Shown here: in pieces, positions 45,190-55,277 of the stretch
How the letters are laid out: each line of letters begins with the position of its first letter
Position numbering within the stretch: position 1 is the stretch's first letter
Assembly: GCA_023014485.1 (NCBI GenBank)
Contig: JAJOZX010001574.1
Location: 330,501-394,500, forward strand
Origin: Bathynomus jamesi
Taxonomy: Eukaryota > Arthropoda > Malacostraca > Isopoda > Cirolanidae
DNA: 64,000 nucleotides
Direction: 5' to 3'
Notes under the pieces: generated by a model
Told to the model about the DNA's origin: nothing
Databases searched by the model: none
What the model saw: the letters and a program-made list of their open reading frames with translations, nothing else
Program-made: the position numbers and the translations under genes

Positions 45190-47639
45190 TGATCCATTTT
45201 TTAATGTTAACTCATGAGGTTGTGCTTCCTGTCTTCATCATTGATTTCTTTGCCTCTGGAAACTGCTCTCGGTGTTTTTCCACGACTTGAAGAAGGTACT
45301 GCAGTTGTTCTTCGTTTTTTGTGAGATGACTGCTGAAACTCTAAATTAATGAGACCGCTCTCTCTGCATTATCGTTTACAACATTCATTGTTTTAACATA
45401 TTCCTTAGCTAATTTATAGTCGTCCCTGTTATCCAATTCTGCAGGATCTACTTTGAGAAACGTCGATTGAAGGGACAATTTCTCAAAGAAGGAGCGACTT
45501 GAGCTTGTGACAAAGTCCGCCAGACTCTAGTCAGTCTAGTGCAGTGGTTCTTAACCTTTTTACTACCATGCCCCCTCTAGGAATTGGTCCTTCCCTCCAC
45601 GCCCCCCTTCAATCAAAATAACATTCTCAATAACTTCTCAATATTAGCCCATGCTCTCGTTAAGAGAATAACAAATACAATTAGAGAAATTCCTGTTTCT
45701 AGGGGGGCGCGCCCCCCTGGTTAAGAACCACTGGTCTAGTGGGTCATCATGAGTGTGGTCAAAAGCAATTCGTTTTTCTGGTATTTATGAACCAGGTCTT
45801 TCCAATGCCTGAACCATCTGCCGTTTCACTTGCAAAGTTATGCCATCATCAAAAAAGGTAAGCGACACAAGTTCTTCATTTAGATACCAGAAGTGACGGC
45901 ATAGTGCTTTGTTAGCTATTGCTGAAAGTTCCTTATCATCATACTGCTGAAGCTCTTGTAGATACTCCAAATCGGTTCTTGGTGCAAACGATGCGATAGG
46001 AGCCGCAAACCATTTTGGCACATAAAAGCGGACAGCATAGCGAGAGAAGCGTTCCATTGCACTCAGTTCCTGTTTTGTCAGGTTGAACTGCGAGCGAAAC
46101 AATACAATTTTGATGGCATAAATCACTCGCGACATCCACCTAGCGCGATGTAAAGCCCCAGGTTGACGAAAATGTACTCCTCTTGATAGAACACCACCTA
46201 AATAAATAATTGATAATTCAAGAAGTTCGCGATAATCCGCTCTTGGGTGACTTCTGGCAAGCTGTTCTTCGCACAGTTTGAGGATTTTTTTTCCACGGCA
46301 TGTTTGCATTTGTTTGTATTTGTTTCCACGAAATCTTGAAACGTTTGAAAAGTAATATATCTGGTCCCGTTGAATAACCGTAACACTTCTGGAAGACGTC
46401 TGATATCACAATTTCATTAATATGGTGGCGACAAGCCAAAGATAGGAGTTTTCTATCAAGCTTACTTTCGATTATCATGCAAGCGCCTTTTTCTTGGCTA
46501 GTATTGCTAGCGGTAGTATCAAAACACATTGCTTGAATACATTCTCGCAAATTCCAATCGTCTAAGCATTCTAGAATTGCTTCTGCAATTTTTCCGCCTT
46601 CTCCAGAAACAAGTTTGGGTACTGCTAGAAGCTTAGACTTTCCTCCACCGGATACAAAAATAGCTAGCCTATCTATTTTTTCATCACCTGTTATATCTTG
46701 CATTACATTACCATCCCAATGAATGGTAAGCGGAACGTCAGAGGTAAAGGTTTGCTTAATGTCATCTGCAACGTTTTGGCGTACGGCACTCCTCGCCCTC
46801 TGTAGAGTAATTCTGCTCAAAACAACATTGTCACTGTCATGTCCAAGAGAAGTTGCAGCAGCTGAAAGCACCATAACAGCACGACGATCACTTGTTTTTG
46901 TTCGATCTAATGCCATTGCCAGATCAGGTGTTACGATGCGCTTACACTTATTTGATATTGTGCTGCTTGAAGGTTTGGATATCATTTTAGGAGTGTACGA
47001 TGTGCCTGGCTCTGGTTGCTCATCACTACTACTGCTTGAACTGCTATTACTGAACTGAACTGCAGCTGAAGACAGTTTCTTTCGCAATGCCTCGGCTTCT
47101 TTTAGTGCAGCATTTCTTTCATCTCTTTTCCGTTTTCGCATTTGCTTAGCGACCAGTTTGTTATCAATATCAGTCATGTAACCTCGCCTCCCTTTTTCTC
47201 TTTGAGCATGTAGGAATGATCTACCTTCCTCATTTGACATCATTTGTAAAGCATTTGCGTGAGCTATATCAAAAAGGTTATCTAAACTATCTTGGAATTC
47301 AGTTTCTTTTTTAATTTGATTTTGATTACGGTTTGATTTTGATTTTTGAAGTGATTTGAAGTTCTCATACATTTTCTGAATTTTCGTTAGTACATGCTGT
47401 TTGGCTCTGGTGGGTATTTTCGCCTTGTCCCAAATCTCAAAAATTTCAGCATAAACTATGTTGGATGATTCTTTCAATGTTTTCTTGCTGTTTGTGAGAC
47501 AGAAAAGCCGACGTAGTACATCTCCATTGGATGGAAGCTTCTGACTGCCAATTGTGTCAATTGGCTGTCCAATCAGCCATATTTCAGTTTTTCTTCTTGT
47601 TGCAATTGAATCGGACATGGTGAAGGATAAAATCTGCAA
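45190..47639 (-). pseudogene. RNase H-like putative transposase, nearly intact
   Basis: Start at 47639; a second Met eight codons later (MSDSIATRRKTEIW) may be the true one. The opening domain has IWDKAKIPTRAKQHV; then a Lys/Arg coiled coil, a Ser run and a catalytic-like core: TIHWDGNVMQDITG, KLLAVPKLVSGEGGK, CFDTTASNTSQEKGAC, LACRHHINEIV, GPDILLFKRFKISW. A one-base shift in a T8 run (~46290) moves the frame to 45785-46309 (RADYRELLELSIIYLGG). After the MITE, coding resumes (FFEKLSLQSTFLK, NDNAERAVSLI) to about 45190 with one further stop. The Asp and Cys/His blocks suggest a hAT/RNase H-like fold (inference). The gene is well preserved, so the element is probably young. Confidence 0.75.
45542..45733. 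mobile_element. hAT-type MITE, 192 bp
   Basis: CAGTGGTTCTTAACC and GGTTAAGAACCACTG termini; perfect 8-bp duplication GTCTAGTG at 45534-45541 and 45734-45741. Interrupts the coding region of the host transposon. Confidence 0.97.
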
Positions 47640-47686
47640 ATATTAAGAGAAAACACTTGCACATCAATCTCTCACTGCGTCTTAAG

Positions 47687-48525
47687 CAGGGCCGGATTAA
47701 CCATTAAGCAAAATAAGCCCGTGCTTAGGGCATCAAGGGAAGGGGGGCACCACAGAAATTTTCCATTGTCGGATTTACCATGGATTTATTATACTATTAT
47801 AATCGCGGCTTATAGCCTATAAGCTGTTGAAAACTGAATTATATATATTTATATAAGTATTTATTTTTTTTCATTGTTTGAATTTGTAGTGAACAACAAC
47901 CCTTTTGAGAGAATAAATATATTTCGTTGTAATCACACACTTTACGCTTTGCGTTATTATTTTGTTTATATCAAATCTTTGAGCGCCATATTAAAAATAC
48001 ATGTAGATTAAATATTTTCGTGTGCTATAGTAAATGTAAAAACAAGATTCAGTCATGCTGAACTTTATAAAATAATTGTAGAAGACAATATTGAGTGTGC
48101 CTTCCCAAATGTAGAAATTGCCTTTCGTATATTTTTAACATTAATGGTCACAAATTGCTCAGCTGAGCGTTCATTTTCTCAGTTGAAGTATATTAAAAAT
48201 ACCAACAGAACAACTATGCAACAAGGCAGGCTGGATACCTTATCTCTACTAAGTATAGAAGCAGATGTGTTACGTAAGATTAGTTTTGAGGATCTGATCA
48301 AAGACTTTGCAATTAAAAAAAGTAGGAGAAAACTTTTCAAATATAAATGAAGTGGAAGTATACAAAAATAAACATTATTTTCCATCTTACTGTAAGTTTT
48401 GTTTCATTTCAAAAAATAAAATTTTATTTTATGGTTTATTTTTGTTTATATTTTGAATTACATATATATGGGGCACCAAAATCTTTTAAGTGCTTAGGGC
48501 CTCTAAAGGTCTTAATCCGGCCCTG
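47687..48525 (+). mobile_element. hAT element, internally deleted, 839 bp
   Basis: CAGGGCCGGATTAA and TTAATCCGGCCCTG termini; perfect 8-bp duplication GTCTTAAG at 47679-47686 and 48526-48533. Inner terminal regions also match (GTGCTTAGGGC mirrored by GCTTAGGGCCTC-type sequence is direct, not inverted). Inserted 40-50 bp upstream of the host transposon gene. Confidence 0.97.
48040..48350 (+). pseudogene. hAT transposase carboxyl dimerisation domain
   Basis: Reads SHAELYKIIVEDNIECAFP, then MVTNCSAERSFSQLKYIKN and RLDTLSLLSIEADVLRKI. The CSAERSFSxLK(xI)K block is the classic hAT dimerisation signature (ZMYM1-like proteins share it). The catalytic domain has been deleted. Confidence 0.88.
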
Positions 48526-48921
48526 GTCTTAAGCAATACTGACGTGAACACTCACTGAACAGCGACCCTCCCACTTTCCTCCGTAGCCGATAACGTCACC
48601 AGTAATGACGTCAGGTCAAAAGACGTGTTTCTACTCAACAGTGTAACATGTGTAACAGTGTAACATGTGGAGCACAATCTACAAGATGGTGAATAGGCAT
48701 GGTTTGCACACAATATTTGTACTACGAATTACGAGATTTCTTAAAGTAATTTTACCAGCAATTGATATTTTCGCAATAAATGAAAAATACAAGAGGCTGT
48801 CGGCACCACCAAAAATGCATAGATATTGTTGAAATTTAGTGTGCGAGTATATTATGATGGTGGTAACAATTTTAGGGGGTGAGACTTTCACTTTTCAAAA
48901 ATAAGTTTTTTGGGGCCAGTC

Positions 48922-48924
48922 TAT

Positions 48925-48990
<66 letters not shown>
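48922..48990. repeat. Interrupted (TA)n microsatellite
   Basis: TA tract between the transposon right end and the next PLE end; probably the other half of the tract at 44900-44965. Confidence 0.9.
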
Positions 48991-48992
<2 letters not shown>

Positions 48993-49149
48993 GAAAACTA
49001 TTTCACGAAAGTAACACGTGAAAAATATTTATGATGAATAAAACCACGAAGGAAAGGAAACACAGAATGGTGCTCAAGCGCTTTCGTCTAATGACATCCT
49101 CAGGAACATTGAAGTACATAAAGAGTTACAGCCTATATATACGTTACAG

Positions 49150-49214
<65 letters not shown>

Positions 49215-49935
49215 AAACGAAATAAAAAATAAAAATTAAACATTAAAGGATTGTGGAGGAGCATACAAATTTGTAAGGAAAAACTACCGATTTTTAGCAC
49301 TTTGCTCGAATTCAACACAAGATCAAATGAACTGTTTCCAACCAATGTTATAGTTAATTAAAAAAAATTAATAAATTGAAAAAAAAAATAAAAATAAAAC
49401 TTAGAAGAGGAGCATACAAATTTATACTGAAAATCTGCCCAGGTTCTAGCACTCTGCCCTTCTTGTCTAAGTACGATGTATATAAAAATAAATTGAAAAA
49501 TAAAAGTTATTAGAGTAGCATACAAGTTTACTAAAGGTTTAGCTTTCTACCCTTCTTATCTAAATCAGTTCTGAAGGAATTCAAAACAACAGGATCGAGT
49601 TGAAAAAGACCTTTGCTTATGTTGAAGTTATTTGTAAGTTGGATAATGGCAGACTCAAGAATATTTCTATTAACAATGTTGCTAGAGTGAAATAAAACTG
49701 AAGCATTATCCAATCAATACAGTGGGATAACTCTGACAAATGGACAAAAAAGGGCACTGGGCGACTGTCCTGTTCTAACGGAATATTGATGCTGTTTTAT
49801 ACGTGTGTGCAAATCCTTTCCCGTCTGACCTATGTAAAAGGAATCACATTGTTTACGACCAATTTTATAGATAATGCCTGAATTATTGGTAGGGCTATTT
49901 TTACTATGATATTTTCCATAATATTGCTATATGAA
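48991..49935 (-). mobile_element. Penelope-like element 3' part, minus arm of inverted pair
   Basis: Terminal block with ribozyme-like core at 49031-49115, (TA)n, UTR, then coding for the tail (LESAIIQLTNNFNISKGLF at 49531-49713) and the GIY-YIG region to 49915. Joined at about 49935-49960 to a plus-oriented copy. Confidence 0.85.
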
Positions 49936-51137
49936 ACAAATTGTTATATGAAATTGTCATATGTAACAATTTGTCCTACGTACACTTTTACTCTCGACAT
50001 GACACCCCCACTAAGAAGGCCATTTTTTCTTCAACGTTTCTCCACGCCCTTAGGAGCGCCAGTCCGGAATACATCGATGCGAATTGGAAAAAATCAACGG
50101 TATTGGAAGTGATCTGTGTTATCCATCTGCATTTATGGAATAGTGTCTCAACAAGGCAAAACGAACTTTCTATCGTGTGAATAATAATACTCGTACTTTG
50201 TCAAAGAATATTTTAGTATTCCATTTTTCCCGGGCTTTTTAGGCATTGCTAAGTACTTAAACTTTTGGATATTAATGTAGTATTTTCATATAAAAATATT
50301 GTGAAAAATATCATAGTAAAAAATAGCCCTACCAATAATTCAGGCATTATCTATAAAATTGGTTGTAAACAATGTGATTCCTTTTATATAGGTCAGACGG
50401 GAAAGGATTTGCACACACGTATAAACAGCATCAATATTCCGTTAGAACAGGACAGTCGTCCAGTGCCTTTTTTGTCCATTTGTCAGAGTTATCCCACTGT
50501 ACTGATTGGAATAATGCTTCAGTTTTGTTTCACTCTAGCAACATTGTTAATAGAAATATTCTTGAGTCTGCCATTATCCAACTTACAAATAACTTCAACA
50601 TAAGCAAAGGTCTTTTTCAACTCGATCCTGTTGTTTTGAATTCCTTCAGAACTGATTTAGATAAGAAGGGTAGAACGCTAAACCTTTGGTAAACTTGTAT
50701 GCTACTCTAATAACTTTTATTTTTCAATTTATTTTTATATATATCGAACTTAGACAAGAAGGGCAGAGTGCTAAAACCTGGGCAGATTTCCAGTATAAAT
50801 TGTATGCTCTCTTCTAAGTTTTATTTTTATTTTTATTTTTCAATTTATTATTTTTTTTAATTAACTATAACATTGGTTGGAAACAATTCATTTGATCTGT
50901 GTTGGATTCGAGCAAAAGTACTAAAAATCGGTAGTTTTTCCTTACAAATTTGTATGCTCCTCCCACAATCCTTTAATGTTTAATTTTTATTTTTTTCTCC
51001 TTTTATTGTGTAACGTTATTTATACTGCGTGTTCTTTGCAGTTGAATGTATATAATGTTACGGCAAGCGGGAGGTGCCCCCTTGGGGCATTGGTTTCTGC
51101 GAGTATGTAGAGGAATTACGGCATTTGGAAGAGTGGA

Positions 51138-51207
51138 GTCCATGGTGTAGTGGTTATCGCGTCTGACCGGCAATCGGAAGATCCCGGGTTCGATTCCCAG
51201 GTGGTAC
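51138..51207 (+). tRNA. tRNA-like unit 1
   Basis: A box TGGTGTAGTGG and B box GGTTCGATTCC are both perfect; a TTTTT terminator lies a few bases after the 3' end. The D arm and the TCTGA/TCGGA anticodon stem fit tRNA-Val-like genes. The 7-nt loop CCGGCAA lacks U33 and would place GGC as anticodon, and the acceptor stem pairs poorly. So it is either a degenerate tRNA or a tRNA-derived small RNA. Confidence 0.6.
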
Positions 51208-51399
51208 TTCATTTTTCATTTGTTGTTTTCTCTTCTCGTCTTGCGCGGAATATCTCCTATACAAGCGTCGTTCTTTACGTTATTATACTGCGTGTTCTTT
51301 GCAGTTGAATGTATATAATGTTACGGCAAGCGGGAGGTGCCCCTTGGGGCATTGGCTTCTGCGAGTATGTAGAGGAATTACGGCATTTGGAAGAGTGGA

Positions 51400-51469
51400 G
51401 TCCATGGTGTAGTGGTTATCGCGTCTGACCGGCAATCGGAAGATCCCGGGTTCGATTCCCAGGTGGTAC
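51400..51469 (+). tRNA. tRNA-like unit 2
   Basis: Identical to unit 1 across the tRNA-like part; T6 run downstream. Confidence 0.6.
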
Positions 51470-51665
51470 TTCATTTTTTCATTTGTGTTTTCTCTTTCTC
51501 GTCTTGCGCGGAATCAATATCCTATACAAGCGTCGTTCTTTACGTTATTTATACTGCGTGTTCTTTGCAGTTGAATGTATATAATGTTACGGCAAGCGGG
51601 AGGTGCCCCTTGGGGCATTGGTTTCTGCGAGTATGTAGAGGAATTACGGCATTTGGAAGAGTGGA

Positions 51666-51735
51666 GTCCATGGTGTAGTGGTTATCGCGTCTGACCGGCA
51701 ATCGGAAGATCCCGGGTTCGATTCCCAGGTGGTAC
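51666..51735 (+). tRNA. tRNA-like unit 3
   Basis: Identical to units 1 and 2 across the tRNA-like part; T6 run downstream. Confidence 0.6.
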
Positions 51736-51929
51736 TTCATTTTTTCATTTGTTGTTTCTCTTTCTCGTCTTGCGCGGAATATCTCCTATACAAGCGTCGT
51801 TCTTTACGTTATTTATACTGCGTGTTCTTTGCAGTTGAATGTATATAATGTTACGGCAAGCGGGAGGTGCCCCTTGGGGCATTGGTTTCTGCGAGTATGT
51901 AGAGGAATTACGGCATTTGGAAGAGTGGA

Positions 51930-51998
51930 GTCCATGGTGTAGTGGTTATCGCGTCTGACCGGCAATCGGAAGATCCCGGGTTCGATTCCAGGTGGTAC
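51930..51998 (+). tRNA. tRNA-like unit 4
   Basis: One C lost after the B box (GATTCCAGG), shortening the T stem. Confidence 0.5.
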
Positions 51999-52192
51999 TT
52001 CATTTTTTCATTTGTTGTTTTCTCTTTCTGTCTTGCGCGGAATATATCCTATACAAGCGTCGTTCTTACGTTATTTATACTGCGTGTTCTTTGCAGTTGA
52101 ATGTATATAATGTTACGGCAAGCGGGAGGTGCCCCCTTGGGGCATTGGTTTCTGCGAGTATGTAGAGGAATTACGGCATTTGGAAGAGTGGA

Positions 52193-52261
52193 GTCCATGG
52201 GTGTAGTGGTTATCGCGTCTGACCGGCAATCGGAAGATCCCGGGTCGATTCCAGGTGGTAC
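52193..52261 (+). tRNA. tRNA-like unit 5, degraded
   Basis: An extra G in the A-box region and one T lost from the B box (GGGTCGATTCC); the last and most damaged copy. Confidence 0.45.
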
Positions 52262-52367
52262 TCATTTTTTCATTTGTTGTTTTCTCTTTCTCGTCTTGCG
52301 CGGAATATCTCCTATACAAGCGTCGTTCTTTACGTTATTTATACTGCGTGTTCTTTGCAGTTGAATG

Positions 52368-52398
<31 letters not shown>

Positions 52399-52525
52399 TT
52401 TTCTGTAACGTATATATAGGCTGTAACTCTTTATGTACTTCAGTGTTCCTGAGGATGTCATTAGACGAAAGCGCTTGAGCACCATTCCGTGTTTCCTTTC
52501 CTTCGTGGTTTTATTCATCATACAT

Positions 52526-52885
52526 ATATATATATATATATATATATGAAGTTCAATGAAGAAGAGTTACAACTTCTGAGATATAGAAACAACAAGGTGC
52601 GACAGAATAAAGGTGCAAAATTCTGCCAACCAAACAGATAACACTAAACAATTCAGGAATCTTCGAGTAATAATGTCGTCGGATGCAGAATTCAGAGAGC
52701 ACTATAACATTAACATTGCAACAGCTACAAAAGTAGTGGCAATTATTTGAGAAGCTTTCAGAGTCTAGTCCTACCAATACTTAAGTAGTGCTCAGTCCTC
52801 ACAAGCCCTCACAGAAAACGAGACATTGCAAACACAGAAGCCATACAAAAGAGTCTGAAACAGAGGAAACGAAAGATGAAGACTA
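52526..52885. other. Spacer after PLE end
   Basis: (TA)n at 52523-52547. The remainder resembles decayed coding sequence but matches no family I recognise. Confidence 0.4.
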
Positions 52886-52889
52886 CTGA

Positions 52890-53540
52890 TCTAGACTGCA
52901 ATCCCTGAAACTTCTCTGGAAAGTAGACGCGAGTGGTACACAATAATATACTTACCGTATGGAAAATACTCGAAGTTTGTGTCCCTAACCTTAGAAGTGA
53001 AAAAGAAACACTGGAATGAGAGAAGCAGATTCTGTACTGTCTTAGCTACAGTGGGACAGGAGGCCATGAAAACACGAACGTATTTAGTTTGAAATTCGGA
53101 TGTAAAACTTAGCCAAAGGGTGTAGGATTCAAAGGATTCAAGTTTGGGAATACGAGAGCAAGTTAGGTCGTTACGTACATATAAGTAACATCCATCTTTG
53201 GATTGAAACTGAATATAAAGAAAGTAAGAGGGTATTGAAAAGGGGATGCTGTCAGTTGTCCCAGACACCTGAGTTTCAGTGAGAAAAAAGAAGGTGAGGT
53301 TTAGAGGAAAACAATTCAACAAATTGGAAATTTGAGGAAAGGCCACGAATATTGGGAAGTTTAGGAAAAGAGAATCAGGCAGAACCCAGGACATCTCGAT
53401 TGAACAGTAGCAGAACCACCACCGCTGCTCGGGTCTACATTCCCGGTATCGTCAGCGGGGAGTCAAATGTAGGTACATTTATGGTACCCTCACCATGCGA
53501 CTTCAAGGCTCTTAAAGACGGTGCCATTTTTGTTTTTTAA
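52890..53540 (-). pseudogene. Jockey-like LINE, 5' EEP fragment
   Basis: Minus strand. A leader rich in Ala/Pro codons (53540-53400) is followed by EEP blocks: FPQISNLLN in place of SSNFQSVE, LTFFFLTETQVSGTTDSIP (catalytic Glu) at about 53270, then YLYVRNDLTCSRIP and LWLSFTSEFQTKYV. Same family as 96-1015 and 6815-9490; ends near 52900 before the GDFN block. Confidence 0.75.
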
Positions 53541-53759
53541 ATTTGAAAAGATTGTGTAGTGTGTAAGATGCATGCATGAGCAGTGAGTAATAGGGAGAGC
53601 ATGCTAGACTGCTCACAGGGTGGATGGGACACGAAAACAGGTCAGCGAAGAAAGACAGTGACTGGAGAAACGAGAATTTCAACATTCCTTGTTTCTGCTT
53701 AACGTCCCCCTCACGGAGTACTTCCTTGGTCGATTTGTTTCTACAGTCTCCTCCCTCAG

Positions 53760-53835
<76 letters not shown>

Positions 53836-54716
53836 GGCGGAGTGAAAATGCTAATTTACAATGGCACACTGATATTTTATTGTAGCTTTGGCTGAGAAAA
53901 ACGAATATGATAGTACAAACTGTGCCAGGTTTCTCTAACCGCCCCATTTTTGCATGAATACAATTTAACAAACACAGAAAAATAGAGTTCTTATCTAGCA
54001 TACAGTAGTCAACATTATACCATACGAATAACCCCCATTAATGTCATTATGAAACCACGATTATAAATTTTTATAACTTTAATAAATTATTTTGCGTCAT
54101 TCCTAGATTTAATTATTCCTGCCAAGGTTGTACTGTATACTTGTACGCATCGTGTCTTTTGACTTCCCAGCTGCAGAATCCAGATGTAAGAAGCTTGTGA
54201 GCATGAGTAGTATGGCCGCAAAATGGTAGAGTGCAATTGCAATGTTGATCAATTTTACAAAGGGGGGTTATGCAACAAGGGGTAGGGGTGCCCCCCCCGT
54301 TTGCATGAATGGGGGAGGATGACCTCCCCCCAAAGGAGATGACCTAACCTAAGAAGGTAAACCCTAACTTTGGGGGAGAAGCGAGGAGGGCCTCCCTCCC
54401 AAAGAGGTATCCCTAACCTAAGAAGGTAAACATTAACCTAAGAGAGGAGAGAGAGAGCACCCTTTCGCCTGGACCACTAGACGCATAATAAAGCAATTAG
54501 TCTTTGCACTTGGCTTAGAAGGTCTTAATCAGCCAGTTGGCTTAGAAGGAATAACCTGGCTTAGAAGGCGTTAACGGCTTGTTTAGGTGTATGAGTATAT
54601 ATATATTATTAACTTTTGAGTTGCCAGATTGCGCTATTTATTTAATTAAAGGGGATGTTCTTGACAGTTGGCTTAGAAGTCTTAAGCAACCAGTTGGCTT
54701 AGTGTATACATATATA
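53541..54716. other. TA tract and Gly/Cys-coded repeats, no gene
   Basis: (TA)n at 53762-53832. Degenerate direct repeats CCTAACCTAAGAAGGTAAA at 54341-54360 and 54415-54430, and TTGGCTTAGAAGG steps at 54511-54700. Homopolymer C and G runs at 54260-54330. No ORF recognised. Confidence 0.55.
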
Positions 54717-55275
54717 CGAGGGTAATTCAATAAGTATCCCCACTTTTATTTTCACAATTTTATTTTCACATCTGATAGATTATAAACACATCACTTCTCA
54801 ACATAGTCTCCCTGTTCTCAATACACTTAGTCCAGCGATCTACAAGCTTCCTAATGCCATCACAAAAGAGTGTTTTTGGTTGTGTGCGTAGCCAGTCATG
54901 CACCTCCTCCTTCAGGTCATCATCGCCTTGGAATCACTGACCTCTCAAAGCGTCTCGACCATCCAGCCTACAGTCCAGATCTGGCACCTTCGGATTTTTA
55001 CCTGTTTGGACCACTAAAAGAACTTCAAATTTAAGTTCTTGAAGGCATTTTCTAGTCTGTGCAGCGGTATGAGGGCGCGCATTGTCGTGTAACAGAATAA
55101 CACCTTCCGACAATCTCCCTCTCCGTTTTGTGCGAATTGCTTGCTTTAACTCATTCCGAAGCATGTCAGAATACGATGTGCTTGTTACTGTAGTTCCACG
55201 CTCTAGATAATGTTCAAGGATAGGGCCTCGTGTATCCCAAAACAGTGTTAGCATAACTTTACCTGCTGACATAAA
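54717..55275 (-). pseudogene. mariner transposase fragment with internal micro-inversion
   Basis: The terminus CGAGGGTAATTCAATAAGT begins at 54717 after TA. Minus-strand coding gives SAGKVMLTLFWDTRGPILE, HDNARPHTAAQTRKCLQEL (second catalytic Asp), then GDDDLKEEVHDWLRTQPK near the 3' end. Between them about 54953-55020 is reversed: the expected SPDLAPSDFYLFGPLK reads on the plus strand instead. The amino half is missing; the sequence changes to the unrecognised ORF region at about 55275. Confidence 0.88.
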
Positions 55276-55277
55276 TA

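Larger units (their letters stand above)
44968..48921 (-). mobile_element. ~4-kb DNA transposon with RNase H-like gene and nested hATs
   Basis: Termini GACCGGCCC and GGGGCCAGTC (inverted, imperfect) are flanked by TA at 44966 and 48922. Subterminal inverted blocks are CTGTCGGCACCAC near 48796 and its inverse GGTGCCGACAG near 45092, plus GGGGTGAGAC near 48877 and its near-inverse GTCTCACCCCT near 45031. It carries one large minus-strand gene, a hAT-type MITE within the 3' coding part, and a hAT copy upstream of the gene. Without the two inserts it is about 2.9 kb. Confidence 0.85.
51011..52366 (+). repeat. Five-unit tandem array (~264 bp) of tRNA-like transcription units
   Basis: Units start near 51011 with TTATACTGCGTGTTCTTTGC and repeat with periods of 262, 266, 264 and 263 bp, differing by one- or two-base indels. 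Each unit has a leader (GTTACGGCAAGCGGGAGG, GAATTACGGCATTTGG), one tRNA-like gene, a T-run, and TCTTGCGCGGAAT before the next. The sixth repeat start is cut at GTTGAATGTATATA, where PLE TA sequence resumes. Confidence 0.95.
49960..52520 (+). mobile_element. Penelope-like element, plus arm, split by tRNA-like array
   Basis: Starts at the RT-end region (NLSYVHFYSRHDTPTKKA), with linker, GIY-YIG at 50350-50430 (IYKIGCKQCDSFYIGQTGKD) and tail coding to 50692. The UTR runs to about 51010, where TTTTATTGT meets the array. The terminal block resumes at 52367 with (TA)n, CTGTAACG and the ribozyme-like core at 52449. Frameshifts near 50137 (a TAG for Ser-Cys), 50225 and 50425 make it non-coding. Confidence 0.85.

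Noticed and set aside
46723..47058. 111-codon plus-strand ORF opposite the RNase H-like gene
   Set aside because: Antisense shadow of a well-supported minus-strand coding region.
51003..51740. Identical 63-69-codon ORFs repeated in the tRNA-like array
   Set aside because: Read antisense through the tRNA-like gene and repeated only because the array repeats; no protein signature.
51011..52366. CRISPR or rDNA-type array
   Set aside because: Units are near-identical throughout, with pol III boxes and T-run terminators; they fit tandem tRNA-like genes.
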